Source of the DNA: Panonychus citri
Taxonomy: Eukaryota; Arthropoda; Arachnida; Trombidiformes; Tetranychidae
NCBI RefSeq assembly: GCF_014898815.1
Contig: NW_026515497.1
Location: 372,001 to 436,000 of the forward strand
Length of the DNA: 64,000 nt
Direction: 5' to 3'
Positions 62,601 to 64,000 of this stretch are shown here, piece after piece. Under the pieces are notes generated by a model. That model was not told where the DNA came from and made no database searches. It saw only the letters and a list, made by a program, of their open reading frames with translations. Each line of letters opens with the position of its first letter. Position 1 is the stretch's first letter. Both the position numbers and the translations under genes were made by a program.

Positions 62601-63421
62601 ATCATTTTGTGCACTTACAAACAATTAACTGTACAATTAACATGATTCTTCATGATGTGCTGACGTGTTACCTTGTAATTGAACAATTTTATCCCTTCCA
62701 CTTAATTATTAACTCAATCTATTATAATTAACATCTATTATCACACTTAAGATGATTGTTAATTGTTGATGTTTGTTTTGCTTTTTTCTTGCTTTAAATA
62801 ATCATTAAATTGTTACACTCTCAGTAAATTAAATTGTTTAGATTGAGATTTAATTTTCTTCAAACGGTAAAACCTTTTTGTAAATGGTTAATCATTCATT
62901 TTAAATTGTTGTTAACCACTTTCCAAATGATTAACTTGTCATTAAATTTTCATTTGATTACCATAGATAATCAGGTTGATCAATTGATTTAACACAACAA
63001 TTAACTTTGTATCATCAATGATTGTTAATTTTTCTTCATTATTTTCACCTGATAAACAAAACAAACGTGACTTTTACAACTAAATTGATAAATTTTCTTA
63101 CAATTAAAATCAAAACTCATGATTTAATAACAATTAACTTTTAATCAATCAAAATGAAACTTTTTTTTCTTGATTGTTTGATTTGTTCATATGATTGAAT
63201 CATTTTCATTAATTGTTACAATAATAATACATTTTAATTAATCTCATTCATCTCCCCCATCCAATCAATTTAGATTCTTCATTTGATTTTAATTGTTTAG
63301 TTTTATGATTAATTAATTGAACTTTTTTCTTTCATCTTTTTCGTAATTTAATTTCTTGAGGAAACTTTTTTTTCCAAAGAAATGACAAGTTTAAATTAAC
63401 CGCTTTTCGTTTGGCGATTTT

Positions 63422-63434
63422 CCTGCCATCTGTT
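63422..63434 (-). promoter_or_regulatory. CAGATGGCAGG site upstream of PDHA
   Basis: The minus strand reads AACAGATGGCAGG about 180 bp upstream of the PDHA start codon. It shares the AGATGGCAG core with the site at 13548-13562. A candidate promoter element; inferred only. Confidence 0.3.
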
Positions 63435-63608
63435 TTTCACTTTTACTACTAACAGTTTTGTCTTTTTCAAGGTCGGTCGAATCAGCTGAACTCGGTTGCT
63501 GATCAATTGTAATTGTTTTTTAATTAACTAATTGTTAACCTTTTTTTTTTAATTTAAATTGTTTTCTGTTGTTCATTGAGTTTAAGTTTAACTTAACAAG
63601 AAGTAACC

Positions 63609-64000
63609 ATGTTAAATATTTCGAGCAATTTTCTTAGTCGATCTCTTTCCTCGGTAAGTTGAATTGTTTTTCTTTCAACAATTTAACCTTTGATTTTGTT
63701 TTCTATTTTGATTACATTTGGTTTTTAATTTATTCCTTTTTGTTTTGTTTTTCTTTGTGTTTTGTAGGCTAATTTTCAAATGTGTATTCGATTGTTATCC
63801 AATGAAGCCTCTTTCCAAACAAAACCTTACAAATTGCATAAAATGGATGAAGGTCCAAGTACAGAGGTTACAGTTACTCGAGATGATGCTTTGAGTTTAT
63901 ATAAGCAGATGATGTTTATCCGTCGTATGGAAGCCGCTGCAAATACTTTATACAAAGAGAAAGCCATTAGAGGTTTCTGTCATTTATATTCTGGTCAAGA
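63609..64000 (+). CDS. PDHA: Pyruvate dehydrogenase E1 component subunit alpha, mitochondrial (5' part)
   Basis: Exon 1 is 63609-63653, and exon 2 starts at 63768 and runs off the window; 92 aa are visible. The product is the alpha subunit of the thiamine-dependent E1 enzyme that decarboxylates pyruvate in the mitochondrial matrix. The N terminus MLNISSNFLSRSLSS plus IRLLSNEASF is rich in Ser/Arg/Leu and fits a mitochondrial presequence. The mature part reads YKLHKMDEGPSTEVTVTRDD, YKQMMFIRRMEAAANTLY and KEKAIRGFCHLYSGQ, matching the family LHRLEEGP, RRMELKADQLYK and IRGFCHLCDGQE. The active-site regions lie beyond the end. Confidence 0.95.

Larger units (their letters stand above)
59011..63608. 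other. Spacer upstream of PDHA
   Basis: No supported exon. It holds (GA)n at 59229-59269 and 59607-59637, CAT/GAT runs (60193-60209, 60379-60396, 60643-60665) and AT-rich sequence to the PDHA start. Confidence 0.6.

Overview
This is a eukaryotic window: AT-rich DNA with split genes, short GT-AG introns and no operons. The gene set (histidine decarboxylase, a sine oculis-type Six1/2 gene, and an LDLa protein resembling insect prohormone-4) points to an arthropod. The composition (TTAATTGTT-rich spacers, many ATG/CAT and GA/CT microsatellites) and the mostly short introns would suit a mite, but that is an inference and I cannot name the species.

The left part (about 5.5-26 kb) is a normal gene cluster. 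In order it holds: the last two exons of a secreted LDLa protein (+); PYROXD1 (+); a Rab24-like GTPase (+); histidine decarboxylase (-); syntaxin-16 (+); kinetochore NUF2 (-); TTC27 (+), with a one-base frameshift; and mitochondrial ribosomal protein MRPS18A/mL66 (-). Most neighbours are convergent or divergent. NUF2 and TTC27 share a short bidirectional promoter region. The genes are unrelated housekeeping or neuronal functions and do not form a pathway.

The right part (about 26-63.6 kb) is gene-poor and built around one developmental regulator, a Six1/2 (sine oculis) gene on the minus strand with three coding exons (46641-47155, 43359-43739, 35173-35947). It sits inside a large imperfect inverted duplication: left arm about 26320-38670, right arm about 51900-59010, spacer about 13.2 kb. 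The left arm carries Six exon 3. In the right arm exactly that segment is missing. The left arm also carries a 2.4-kb element with terminal inverted repeats and mirror-image arrays of a ~140-bp unit, and the matching site in the right arm is empty. A third, diverged copy of about 310 bp of arm sequence lies next to the donor of Six exon 1. The window ends in the first two exons of mitochondrial pyruvate dehydrogenase E1 alpha (+).

Shortened homopolymer runs in part of the 2.4-kb element, and a missing G in TTC27, raise the possibility of local consensus errors. Exon limits were set by hand from splice signals and remembered family sequences; no search was run.
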